This document shows, one piece after another, positions 24,551-36,416 of a stretch of 64,000 nt of DNA (the first letter of the stretch is position 1; every line of letters begins with the position of its first letter). The notes beneath the pieces were generated by a model. It was given only the letters and a program-made list of their open reading frames with translations, ran no database searches and had not been told where the DNA came from. The stretch is taken from contig NBAZ01000006.1 in NCBI GenBank assembly GCA_002794735.1, positions 1,302,001-1,366,000 on the forward strand, given 5' to 3'. Made by a program: the position numbers and the translations under genes. This stretch comes from Pyrrhoderma lamaoense (lineage: Eukaryota; Basidiomycota; Agaricomycetes; Hymenochaetales; Hymenochaetaceae).

Positions 24551-25000
24551 TCACCGAGCACCGCTGTTCTCAGTGGATCTTGTTTCTCTATCCCTCTTCT
24601 CCGCGGCTATAACCTTCTCTGCAGCCATCATAGTTATCCTTGTTTTTTGCCTTTCAACATCGGTAGTATTGGATGCCCTGGGTGCCCTGGAGTTCTAGGG
24701 GAGGAAGTTGTTGCAACGGCTGTGGAAGTAGCTCTTGAAGAACCATTCGAGTCCCCTTCTCTAATTTTCAGTGCTGTTTTCTGCACTATGGACCGGACTT
24801 TGGGGTTATTGAGTGAAATATCTCTGAAGGCTGCGACATCTCTTTCTTGGGCTCACAGAAAGTCTATATGAGAACTGCGGTTGCTTTGTTCTCTACACTT
24901 TTATATGTATCCTGAGGTCTTCAGAATCCTGTAAAGACAGTGTTACTAGTTTGCTGTGAACGGATACCTCTTTCAACTAAGTCCTGTTGTCTGGGGTACT
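24551..25000 (-). CDS. unrecognised gene, frame broken by one base
   Basis: Two protein-like frames abut on the minus strand. The upstream one reads AQERDVAAFRDISLNNPK then VRSIVQKTALKIREGD and a Ser/Thr-rich spacer. The downstream one reads ASNTTDVERQKTRITMMAA then EKVIAAEKRDRETRS, with its stop at 24551-24553. Adding one G in the GGG matching plus 24685-24690 fuses them through a Pro/Arg/Gly turn. An upstream exon near 24968-24998 (PRQQDLVER) may join through a GT-AG intron ending GTGAG at about 24858. The product would be helical and charged with no membrane segment. I recognise no family. The 5' end is uncertain. Confidence 0.4.
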
Positions 25001-26950
25001 TATGGTTATGTAACTACCCTTTACACATAGTTTCCATAAGAGTTAAACAAACAAACAAAATCAGACTTTGTCAAATAGATCTTCTTTGTATCATTACTCA
25101 AGTCCAGGCTAAGGTTTGCTCAGTCCGCGTCTTCTAATATATTCTAAGATCAAATATACATGTACGTATACGCATAGTTACGACATATATGTATATAGTA
25201 TCAAAGTACTTCAACTTATGCTGAATAGTATCAATGTATAGCGACTTGATTATGTGCTGTGAACAATACATCTGTACGTAGAATATCTAATTTGATTCAT
25301 TGATTTTTCTAGTAATTAATACAGAGCAGGATTGTGGTATGAAACCAAAAAAAAAATCAAAGTCTTTCGAGATGCAAAGTAATCATATTTTATCAGATAT
25401 CATACAAGTTATCCTGAAGTACTCTTGTACATGAAACAATATGAAGGATTGTTGCTAAACTATCTGAGGTCCAATTTACATGTAGATTAATGACTATGGT
25501 TTTAATAAAGCTACCGGGTAATTGTTGTATACTCCCTAGTAACGTCATCAGAGTATGGGAAGAGAATTGGGGTTCATATTAATCTGGAGCAATGGGTATT
25601 TAAGTCTAGATTCCAAAGTTTAACGGAGCAAAGTTGCAGATTAAAACCCATAGAAGCTCTTGTCAAATCAAAATAACTAAATGAAGTTGCCTACTTATTG
25701 AAGAAATCAATAAATAGGCTATAGCACTGACGTAACAATGGTGTATTTATCTTGAAGCAGCCCTGGATGATTAAGTACTTGTTTCATTGTGTTGCACAAT
25801 ATTACAACAAAGGATTGATCACAATGTAGATACTGAATCACTCCCTTCCTACTACTGTTTGTTCGATTAGCACATAAAATACACATAGGACAAAGCTATT
25901 TCACGTTCGTTCGTCCTTCTTGAGGGACCCCCCCCCCTCCCCGATTCATCTGCACACACCATAACAATGTGGAAATCATCAGGGTGATTTAGATAAGCTC
26001 AGTCGGTGCAATTTAGATTCCCACTAAGAAGATTCTCAAGACAGTAATTTCTGTTTACGGTGCAGCATATTTGACGGGCATCCATACTATACTTGGAAAG
26101 AATGTCAGGTCGACGGAGTTCTTCGTTCTCAAACTTGATATTCTGGATTAAAGCTGCAATGATCTAAACATGGTTCAATGCGAGTCTTTGCAGGATACAC
26201 AGAAACGTAGAAAAAAGGAGAGATGGGGATCACTGTGAGGACGCTGATCGACTGAGAGTACATATCTGGATATAAAGAGATGCAACACGTACTATCTCAT
26301 GATGTTCCGACATCTGGGCACACAACATATCGTCAGAATAAGTGATTTTTTTAGAATAAATACATCTTGCATTAAGATTTATTCCGGACGAGACACAGTA
26401 TATCGTCCATTTGTCGAAAGGGGTCAATATGGAAGAGAAGAAAGGACATAAGTTTATCTTCGAAGATTAAGGAGAAGTAGTAATTAACTAGTTTAGTCTC
26501 TGGTTCTTGGCGGTTTAACTGGAAATTAAGAGGTCCCTATAGCCCACAATTATTATACAAGAGGATGTGAGATCCTATAAGGGAAAGGTACGGGGTTGTT
26601 ACAGATACATGATTGATCACATTAGCATTCACGGGTACCCTCTCCCCCTATTACTATTACCATCATTTTCGGAATGATTCTGAATCGGTGACCGAATGAC
26701 TGAAATCGCACAACGATCACATGATCGCACATGACCATAGATTAATGAATTTTCAGTATCTCGGGTGTTTCTTGATTTGTTCTCCGTTTTCTCATACCAT
26801 CCAGTTCACCAGATAGCTGACCACTCCTCACTTCACAATCCTCATAGCTATACCTGAAAGACCTGTTTATCTTGGTGTATGATGATGTAAACTGGGGTAA
26901 ATTGCCCGTTCAGCTTAAGAATAGAAACCAAATAAACCAAAAAGTGAAGT
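25001..26950. other. gene-poor region with C10 tract
   Basis: I see no supported gene in these 1.95 kb. A run of 10 C occupies 25928-25937. An open frame at 26230-26427 (minus) has no motif. Confidence 0.45.
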
Positions 26951-28108
26951 ATGTGCACTCAAGGGGTATCTATCAAGAGAAGTATTACTAAAGGAGTTTG
27001 TGGCGAGCTGGTGGATGGGAACTTGAAAAGTGATGAACGGTCTTATGTGGTGAAATGGTATTATCCATTGCGGGATCGTGTTACTGAGACGAAGATAATC
27101 GATGATGCTCGAGGGGTGCTAGAGGAAGTGGACAACGAGGGAGCCCCTATAAAGCTTGCCGATTGTCTTCCCAGGTATTTCTTCACGGGGGATGTGAAGG
27201 ATAAAGATAGACGACTCGAAGCATTCATAGGAGTCGAAGAGAAGCGCATCTTACGGATTATAGTCTTCGAACGTCTTGATCCAGTATATACGATGACTGA
27301 TACAGAAGAATTCAAGGAAGCTATTAGCCAAATTGCATTAGGTGCGTAATCATGTCTTTTCATGAGGGAATAGAAAACTGAAAATTGGATAGCTATACAT
27401 CACTTGGGGGCAAGCGTGTTAGGAATAAAGCATCGTGACATCAGTATCAACAATCTCATGTTTCGACGTCTTAAGGATGGATCGGTACAAGGAGTACTAA
27501 ACGACTGGGACGTTGCATCAACACGAGAGACTGAATTGAGGTCCGACCACACTGGAATGCGGACAGGTACAAGGCCGTTCATGTCTATCGATCTTCATGT
27601 GGGGAAACCACCGGATCATCTGGTTCGGTTTGACTATGAGTCACTACTTTATGTTCTGTACTGGATTTGTGTTGGATACTCGGATGGAGGGCTACTTCCT
27701 AAGGAGAAGAGGCACCGTAATACCAGAGATTGGGAAAATTGGACTTCAGAGAATGATATGAATGTATGGAATGCAAAGCTAGCTTTTGTACATCTGACTT
27801 ATTTGGACGAAAAGAAGTTTCCAGAACAATTCAGACCCTTAGTCACGTCCTGGATTAAGCCGTTGCGTACTTTATTCTCTGAGGGTTACTCGGCTCGAAT
27901 GGGTTTTTTGGAAGGAGGGACTAAGAAGAAAATCAATCATAAGCCCCCAACTACTGCACTTCGACGATATCTTGCTGCTTTGGGGCACGGAGCACGAACG
28001 GGACAAATACCCCAGGTCGAAAACACTGTTACTTACACTGAATTTGACGACGCAACTCTGGGTGGACATGTTACATTCGAGAAAATATGTGATATTCTAG
28101 TGATGTAG
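26951..28108 (+). CDS. FunK1-type fungal protein kinase
   Basis: FunK1 kinases are a basidiomycete-expanded group of unknown substrate. Two exons (26951-27341 and 27393-28108) join in frame. A beta-3-like Lys lies in SYVVKWYYPLRD. The catalytic loop is GIKHRDISINNLM, with the family-typical HRDIS..N pattern. The metal-binding motif is LNDWDVAS, that is DWD in place of DFG, also typical of FunK1. TRPFMSIDLH and the FDYESLLYVLYWI helix complete the C-lobe. No glycine-rich loop is obvious before the beta-3 strand, so the annotated start may miss an upstream exon or the N-lobe may be reduced. It is convergent with the G-alpha gene, 767 bp away. Confidence 0.85.
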
Positions 28109-28875
28109 TTTTGTCTTCTCTTAACTCTTATAATTGTAAATTTATGTGTATTTTATTCATACCCCTTTTCTATATAATGTTTCGATCACCTGCCATCAAC
28201 GCATCCTCGGCAGACTTCTTGGGTGTCGACCGTTTCTGTTTTCTTACATTTTGACTTCAGTGTGCAACTAGGAAATACTGTTCATACCCCACCTTGCGAT
28301 CTTGACGACTATGCTTATAAGATTCTATGTCTCGCCGTCTACAAAGATATAAAAGGGGAGCCTCTTCCGACAGCTCGTTGAAAAGAACCATTGGCAAGTT
28401 GGAATGAAAAGGCAATTTAGATAACAACAAGAATACATGAGTGTGTATCTGCACATCTACACGTAACACTACATGCATAATTAACCGAGTACAGGGTAGA
28501 TGTAAGTTAATATATTAGAGATTAAGACATACTTTTAAATTATGTACACACACAAAAAAAACACTAGATATCAGAATTGATATCAACATATTAGAGAGAA
28601 ATTATTAACACAAACATTGGAAGAAGGGGAGAAGGTGAAAGGGTAAGAGACCAACAATGTAAATTTGGGAGAAGAAAAGAATGATAAAGGATAGGGTTGT
28701 TCGCTGTCCATTATATATCAAAAAACTACAAGAATAGAAAGGGGGCTTTGTTTGTAATATAGTAGTAGATATGTGTAACACTGTTACAATGTTCTTGGAA
28801 AGTATAAGTTATTAATTATTCACATCCCCAGATGATAAACATGCATATCAATCAATAAACTCATGTATGATTGAA
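28109..28875. other. convergent 3' spacer FunK1/G-alpha
   Basis: These 767 bp of AT-rich 3' UTR-like sequence separate convergent genes. No gene is supported; the open frame at 28257-28478 (minus) lacks motifs. Confidence 0.5.
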
Positions 28876-31278
28876 TTATATCAGATCTAAACCTCGAAGG
28901 TTCGTTCGTAGGATCCCATCTTGAACTGTAAACGCAAACAAGTTCAAAAAAGATAGGTTAACGATCAAGAAATGACAAAACATACCAGCAGCAAGTGTCT
29001 TAGCAGTTGCCTTCGTGTCCTATTGAGATAGCATAGACATATTAGAAACGGTGTGCTGGAATAGCATAGAACTTATACACACAATAACAGAAGTAAAGTA
29101 TACATGTAGCCCTCGATGCTTCTTTGAGTATTTCCTGCAAACTTCGGTAAACACGGCTTTTAGATCTATAAATTTTGTTCCTTTGTCAACTAAAGTGTTC
29201 TAAGGAAGGGGGAGAAGGAGAAGTACACGTACATTTGCTCACGGGTGCAGCTTCATTCTCTCCCTTATACGCTTTCACGTACGAATTAAATTTTATTCCC
29301 TTCTTCAACTTTTGATCTAGTAGATCGTATTTATTCAAGAATAGCACCAGCTCTGTACGTGCTAGTAGCCGATGTCCACATACAAGCTTCCATAGCTGGA
29401 GAGAGTCGTCTAGTCTGTTTATCCGGCGGTCCTCGGCAAGTCGTTCGTCGAAGACGTTGATAGGAGCAAGGAAGATGATGGCATTCACATCGTCGAAGTA
29501 GGCCGGCCATTGTGCACGCTTGATAAAGAAGAAGATTAACAGATCGGAAGAAGATAGAGGATGATCCGAGAGAAAAAAAGCGTACCAAGGAGCGAGTACC
29601 TCCTACATCATATATGATCCACTCCCGACCGGGTTCTGGTCCGGATTCAAGTACGATATTGTGTTCTTGAACACCGACGGTTCTTAAACGAGCACGAATG
29701 ATATCATCGTCTGATGGGGAGTATCTGATACTTGTCACCCGTTCGAGCTCGTTCAGAAAGCTAACAGATAAGAAAAGATGAAAATAAAGGAGTCCGTAAA
29801 GATGGCGTGAGAATAAACGGAATGATTTGTCAGAATGAATGATCCGGAAGCAAATCATGAACAGCTCACAATTCTCCCGAGTCGCCCAAGTTGACTTGCC
29901 TTGTTTTGACAATGTTTTTCACGACAGGGTCCTGCCAAAAGCTCCGGACTGATCCTGCCAGACGATAGATCGTCCTACTCGGCTCATCTTTGTCACCAAC
30001 TGATACGTCATCCGAACTCGCACGTCCACCTGTCACCCGCGGTCGCAACTTGGACAGTGCATGTTTCCAGCCTGTCGAACGGACAAAGAATTCCTGCGAT
30101 TGGGTTCTTCGAGCCCGTAACGCACGTGCCTTTCCCGGCGACCAGTTCTCTCCCGACCCTGCCGGTGCCGCTCCAGTTGAGGCACCTACTACCGCAGCAG
30201 CCGCGCTTTCTGCGCCAGTGTGGGAGTAAGGCCCTTGACCGACGTTGTTCGTGATATCGTGGAGGGAAGTCGGAGAGTTGGCTGCGTCGGCTGAGATAGG
30301 CGTACGTGTGTTCCCGAGTGCGTCCATTGGCGCAGAGAGTATGTCCAAGTCTTCATTTGCGCCTGAACCGAGTCTCGCCTCCAACTCCCGCTGAACTGCC
30401 CGGAGTGGGGACAGCGCGGCTAGCAACGCACGATGGTCTTCTGTCAAAAGATATGTTTTCCGAGCTTCCACAGTTTCCTCTTTCTTTCCGGCATCGGCGT
30501 CCGTTTGCTCCTTCCCTGTAGCTTTCCCTTTACCCTTCTCCTTTCTGGTGTATGAACGGGAACCGGCACCTGAGTCAGGGTGGGAAGCGAGCAGGAAAGT
30601 GTTGTCTTCTGAGCGTTTGCGTCTTTTCTCCCCCAAATCCAAGTCCATCAGGTCAGGGTCCTGATCAAGGTCGATTTCCGCGGTATCAGAGTCTTCATCC
30701 GAGGTCCCGGTTTCCATAATCGAGAGTTCATTTCTTACAACGTCAATGATAGCATTCACAGAGCGAACAAAGTTGAGCTGGATAACTGCGCGCCAGGCGT
30801 CCTTCTCAGCGGTCCACGACTTGTGAGCATACGTCAATTGGAAATCTGTCGATTATATATCAAAATTAGAAGTAGATTTAGAATGTTAGCATCATCAGTT
30901 TCATTCCATGGTCATGGAGATCGAAAGCGGAAAGGATAGCCACTCGTTGCAACCGAGCGATGAGGAGACGAGAAGGCATGTTGTTGTAAAGGGGTAGAGA
31001 GAACTCTATTTCTGAGTTTGAGAAACTGACTCACTTTTCAATGTAGTGCTCTTCCCGCTCTCGCTTTGCCCCAGGAGGAGGACACGAATGGGGGTTCCCC
31101 TTTTCTTGCGTGCTAAGCTTTCCTCTTTGAGCCGACTGTCGATAGCATCGGAGCGTGCTTTGGCACGAGCTTCTGCCCTCTCTCTCGCAGCGCGTTCTGC
31201 GGTTGTCTCGTTTGGAGGCGGTGCGAGTGCATGAGCAAAGGGATCATCTGAGTCATTAAAAGCAGGAGTACGACCCAT
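28876..31278 (-). CDS. divergent large-insert G-protein alpha subunit
   Basis: It is a G-alpha-like GTPase at the plasma membrane. The N-terminus (31278) is rich in Arg/Ala/Glu and lacks the Gly-2 myristoylation context of canonical G-alpha. The P-loop is LLLGQSESGKSTTLK. Exon 2 (30845 to about 29880) continues NFQLTYAHKSW and then carries a low-complexity insert of about 200 residues in the helical domain. Switch I is IIRARLRTVGVQEH and switch II is IYDVGGTRSL, where Thr replaces the catalytic Gln of DVGGQR. The base-recognition motif is FLNKYDLL. The C-terminus is QDGILRTNLRGLDLI with the stop at 28876-28878. Introns are in frame throughout; the one before FDKGTKF uses an acceptor near 29200-29190. 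Such subunits are common in agaricomycetes. Intrinsic GTP hydrolysis is probably slow (inference). Confidence 0.92.
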
Positions 31279-33378
31279 TGCAAGAGTGTTAATAGTCTAT
31301 CTCCAGGAATTGAGAGATTTGTTAGATATGAAGTCGGATTTTAAATGAGAAGGGGAAGAAGTAAGAGATGGACGGAGCACGGACTATGGAAACACCTCTG
31401 ATGTCGGCGAAGGAGACTGAGAGAAAATAAGTTCTGAATGAGAGAGGTTCCGCCGTCGTTGAAGGGGGAGTTGGGGCTTTTGATGTATGTTGCCCTTAGC
31501 TCAGCTGATGGAGGGTGCTATAAAAGTAATCCAGATCAGAATCCGCAGAGACAAATTGAGGAGACTGAAAGAAGCTTGGAACCCACTTCCCCCGGCAATT
31601 GCACAGGCTGTTGATGGACCCTCCTTGAGTTTGATAGAAATGTGACACACAACTATACCGGAAGGTATCACCGGTTTACCTTGCCCTCAGCGCCTTCAGG
31701 AGCAGTATATGGACTAGAGTTTAAGAAAACAATACAGTATGATGCCAACAATATTGTTATGTGCCCTCGTCCACTGCTCTACGCGATCCACCCGGATCAA
31801 ACATAGACTTTTCTTTGCACGGGACAGCGGCTTTTGTGTGGGAAGGAAACCATATTTCGATGAGAGTTTGTTACTCTTTTCGATATTCTCAAGCTACAAA
31901 TCATCTAGATGCAAAGACAAACAAACAAAGTTCTTTCTTATTTGATAGACCAGATAATATTTATGAGCTTATAAAAGAATAGAAGAAGCCTAAGAGAATA
32001 TTTGTGAGTGAGTTTCTTTCAAAAGAACTTGATGGTGCATTTTACTTTGTAAAGAAGCAGACCAAGTGGGGATTAGGTTCCTCAGTCAAAGCAGAAAAAA
32101 TGAGATCAACGATCTAGAATAATGATTTTCGCGTGAGAAGGGATTTGGTAATTACTCAGTTATTTGGCTTTGTTTACAAGACTACCTTGCTGGTGGCTTT
32201 ACTGATTATGATAAGCATTACGTAAGTTATTATGTATTATAACTCTTAGAGTCTTACCTTATGGCAGTTACCAATCAAGTATATCATTACTATCAAGAGC
32301 AGTTGTACGATTAACAAGGCTTGATATCGCTCAAGCCATGCTCACATGAGATGATATAGTCCCTCAAGGTACATTAGGGCCACATAAAACATGAAAGCTA
32401 CTATAATATGTGTATACTTTTTGACGGGTGTTTGTTTTATACGCTATAGTCTCGATAATCATAGCTTTACTCCGTGGCTCGATCCAGAAGTCCATAAATC
32501 TCGTATTGTATAATTCTTGAGATCTCCTGGTAGATAGTGCATATCATCCAATTCCTTGTTGTTGAATTCTCAGTTTGAATCGAGGGAATGATATCTCGGC
32601 CTTCACTACTGCTATACATAAAAACAAAAACTAGATAGAGTATCTCATAGCGTATACTTCATATTTCAAAAGAGAATGAGGGCAACTCACGAAAACTCTT
32701 CGAATATAAAGATGACGTAAATTTGTTAACATTGATTGATGTTTACATAATCATCCATCAAACTAGGGTTACTGAATGTGAATAAATGAGGATTTGATAT
32801 GTATATGCACACGTCATGATCACTGACTAGCTCTACATGTGACTCTTACGAGCGAAAGAAAGCGTAGAATAACGTTTTGTATATGTAGGTGTTATTTGTA
32901 GGTTATAACATGGTGCGTAGAGTCTTTTGTGACAATGATCCATCTTTGAAATAAGAAAGTATAAGAAATGATATCATATGTAAGAACGAGAAAACTATAA
33001 GTCATACCTTCCACTGACGTGATTCTACGGAAAAGTAGCATTATCGGAAGAATAATGCCAGAAGGAGGTTCAAGCATGAAAAGATAGTATGATAGACTGG
33101 TGGTGATCATTCAAAACGATCTAGTCGCTGCTTTATTCTTTCGGAAACGGATTGGCAATCATCCCCTTAAGTATATAATGCGGTCACGAACATGCAGGCG
33201 CCGCTGCATATATGTGACTTAGGTTTAATTCCCAGAGTACCGTGACCTCAGATCAATAGATTCTACTTCGCTCACCTTCCCTTTCCCTCTCCATACATAT
33301 TCTTTCTCTCCGTACATATCCTTTACCTCGCACCTCCTCACTTTTCTTTCCCCGTATTTAATGCGCTCTCAAGTATAG
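31279..33378. other. gene-poor spacer G-alpha/kinase 1
   Basis: This 2.1-kb divergent spacer contains the promoters of the G-alpha gene and of kinase 1; a pyrimidine-rich tract (33268-33355) lies just upstream of kinase 1. Short open frames (31739-31982, 32892-33110 minus) show no motifs. Confidence 0.5.
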
Positions 33379-35775
33379 ATGAGCACTGAACTTGAATCTG
33401 AGCAACAAGCTGAAGCTAGCAACGCAGAGGATCTTACCGCATTCTTACCTTGCCTCACCGACCGCGTAGTACGTGTGCGCTCATCTTCAATACCAATTAG
33501 TAATGGAGGACAAGCAGACGTACATGAGGCATCATTAAAGCTAGAGGGCCTCGACGAAGATACTTTGAAGAAGCTGGGCGATACTGTGTTCTTCCTAGGC
33601 GGTACTTCAAATTCTGAGCAGAGAGTTACTGTGGCCATACGCGTCCCTAAAGAACATAGAGACATGGATTTCACGGCGGAAGCCAGAGTGAGTCTCTCGT
33701 ACTCACCCTATATCTATGTTTCTCCACTTCGCATAGTGTTATCTTCGTCTATGTTGTTTACGTGCATATAATCATGAATTCACTTCTTCATCTTGCACAA
33801 GTCGCGTCTCCCTCGCGTTTGCACCGCATATTCTATTTTTCCCACGCAATGCTGAAATTCCCACAAACTTTGTGTTTTTAGAGACTACTTCGTCATGTTC
33901 GAGCTTGGTCAAAGCTCGACCACCCCAACATTCTCCCTTTGCTAGGATATGCACATAACTTCATTCGTGACTACCGCCTGGCGAGTTTCGTATCTCCTTG
34001 GATGCCGCTAGGCAAGGTTGTAAAGCATCTTGAGGAGAAAAAGGCTGGCTTCAAGGAGCGTTTACGTATGGTAAGATCATAGATATACTTCAGCGCTCCA
34101 AAAATCTGTTTCTGATAGTCTGTTTCGAACTTTAAAGGTCTATGGTATATCCAAGGGTTTGGCACATATGCGCAAGGAATCGGTTATTCATGGCGATTTG
34201 AAAGGGGACAATATCCTCATTGATCACAACTATGAACCTCGTATAGCAGATTTTGGACTTAGTAGAAAGCTCGATGAACAAATCACAATCTCAATAGATA
34301 ATCAAGTAAGCTCTTCTCGGTGGATAGCTCGTGAATGCATCGCAGGAAAATCTCGCTTCACCTTTGAGAGCGATATCTGGGCACTTGGTATGACGGCATA
34401 TGAACTGATTACTGGTAAAGCCCCCTTCTCAAACTTCGCAATAGATGCCCAAGTCCTCTCTCATTTACTTAACGGTGGTCTTCCTTTGCGCCCAATAATT
34501 ACGGATAGCTCACCTTCTGCAAGACTAGGGACTCATTATGAGGAGATATACTCTGACGTATGGGATCTGATTGAAGAGTGCTGGAATGATGATCCCAAGT
34601 CACGTCCAACAGCAGAAGGGATAGAACAACGACTTTGTGACATAGACCGAAGACTCAGTCGATCAATGTATAATGATGATGCCAATCATGTGCTATCAGA
34701 ATCTCACAATCCTGCCGCGTCCCTCGATCATATTAATAGAAGACCTAAGAGAAAGAGGGAGTCACCGTTGTATGAAAGCCGTTATGACTTTGAAGCATCA
34801 GAGTGCCTTGATTCATCGGGACAGACCTGCCCCGGCAATGCACCAGTAACAAGCCAGGCTCAATCGTGGCCTGAGCCCGAGAGTCAACAACTCTTGGATC
34901 AAGTCCCAGGGCTAAGTTCCTATGAAAACAACCTTGAAAATCAGCGACGCGCATTGAGAGAACGTCTCCGGTTGGAAGCACTCTATCGCTTTACCAATCC
35001 TTCTTCACTGGGTCGTGATGGGAGCTCTCGTGCCCAGTCTCAAGGGTCACATGTACACGAAGAGTCTTCCAATACTGAGGGCGACGACGATTCAGAGTAC
35101 TTGATTGGAGAGGCCAGTGATTCTTTACATCGGTCCTTACTACCGAATCGTTTCAGACGTATGGAGCGAGCGAATCTTGATCGCATAGTTCCTGTAGACT
35201 TCACATCCATACAAAAAGATGAGTCTTCGCCACAGTTTTCTGACACCTCGTCAGTTAATTCCTTCCCGTTCCCCGGGCGCCCGGTTTCTTATCGTGAGTC
35301 ATCTAGTGAACTGAGCCCTGTCGTGAGTGCATTGTTCTCCGAACCAGCTGTGTCAGGCCCCACTTCCAGGCGAGGAAGCGTTACCGATTACAGCTTCAAC
35401 CCGAGTCCATTCTTCAAGGCTAGGGACCTCGAGGATGAGGTAGTAGTGAAAGAAGAAAACTTCCCGGGAGAAGAGACACAGGGTCCTGATGGGGCCTTGA
35501 TTGGGGGCTCGCCTTACTCTCTCAGTATCAAGATGGTGAAAGTCCTGAACGCGACTCTGGGGGACACACCGTCGCTCCTCCTCTGGAAGGAGGAGCAGAG
35601 GTGGACGCATAACCGTCAACGTTGGAGGGCACATACTATCGCACTCTTCCGTTCCGTTCTGGTCATCTTTTATGCTCATTTCCAATTCTTCTATTTAAAT
35701 CTCAATCTCATTGAGTTCTCCCGTTATTCCTTGTTCCACCACATTGTTGCTATCCAGTATCTTCCTTATGGCTAG
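33379..35775 (+). CDS. tandem TKL kinase 1, degenerate N-lobe
   Basis: It is the first of three tandem paralogues. Exons are 33379-33687, 33882-34070 and from 34138. The glycine loop is degenerate (ISNGGQADVHEA). The beta-3 strand reads VTVAIRVP, so Arg replaces the ATP-binding Lys. The alpha-C position that is Glu in kinase 3 (RLVREVRAW) is His here (RLLRHVRAW). The catalytic loop VIHGDLKGDNILI and ADFGLSRKL are intact; APE is replaced by ARE. CWNDDPKSRPT marks subdomain XI. A Ser/Pro-rich acidic tail of about 350 residues follows. Near GGGG 35491-35494 the hydrophilic reading continues one frame over (QYQDGESPERDSGG) to a stop at 35610-35612. The frame as it stands runs instead into an unlikely hydrophobic end at 35775. 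It may be a pseudokinase. Confidence 0.85.
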
Positions 35776-36416
35776 TATTTGTCCTTGAATAACTAACCTT
35801 TTTCTTGCTTTCATCCTCATCTATTCTAAACTCCACATTTTTCCCCATATCAAATTCTCTTTTTCATATCTCTATTATGTCTACCGCAATGCTCCGTTAT
35901 CTCCTTCCCCATATCTCCTATTTCTTTATTTCTGGCAGTCCTTTGATTTCTCACACATCTGAAGTTTCTGATTTTATGGGAGTTTCACGTTATACCTTCA
36001 CTTCCATCACCATGAGATATCACGTCAGCAATTTATTTTAAAGCCCTGTGCGCATTTAATTTGTTCTGCACTCTTTGTGAGATCTTTTTTTTGTTTTTGC
36101 ATTGCATTGTTGCTTGCTCTTCCTGTTGTTGTCCGTAGTCTAAATATCCTGTTGTTCCGAATCATGTCATACGTAGTCTTAGCTCTTGAATATATTGTTG
36201 ATTTTTAAACCCGTTCATCTCCACTAGGTAAGCTTTTTTGAGGTTTCAATTTGTTATGCTGTAGTAGTTATTTGTATATGTTTTGAGCGGGCGCTGCGCT
36301 GCTCCGTAGTTATTTGTACGTAACATCAGCGCACGATATATCAAATAACCCCAGACCTGTGAGCTCGGGCTTGAGCACATCTCTTATTCCTCCTCCCCTC
36401 CAAGATACTCTGGGTT
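35776..36416. other. kinase 1-kinase 2 spacer
   Basis: This T-rich 3' UTR-like and promoter sequence separates tandem paralogues. The open frame 35805-36041 is T-rich and has no motif. No gene is supported. Confidence 0.45.

Noticed and set aside
24647..24871. 74-codon plus-strand frame
   Set aside because: It is the shadow of the minus-strand reading, which is more protein-like on both sides of the one-base break.
31488..31560. tRNA-like 5' half (GCCCTTAGCTCAGCTGATGG)
   Set aside because: It resembles an A-box, but no matching B-box (GGTTCRANNCC) or complementary acceptor strand follows.
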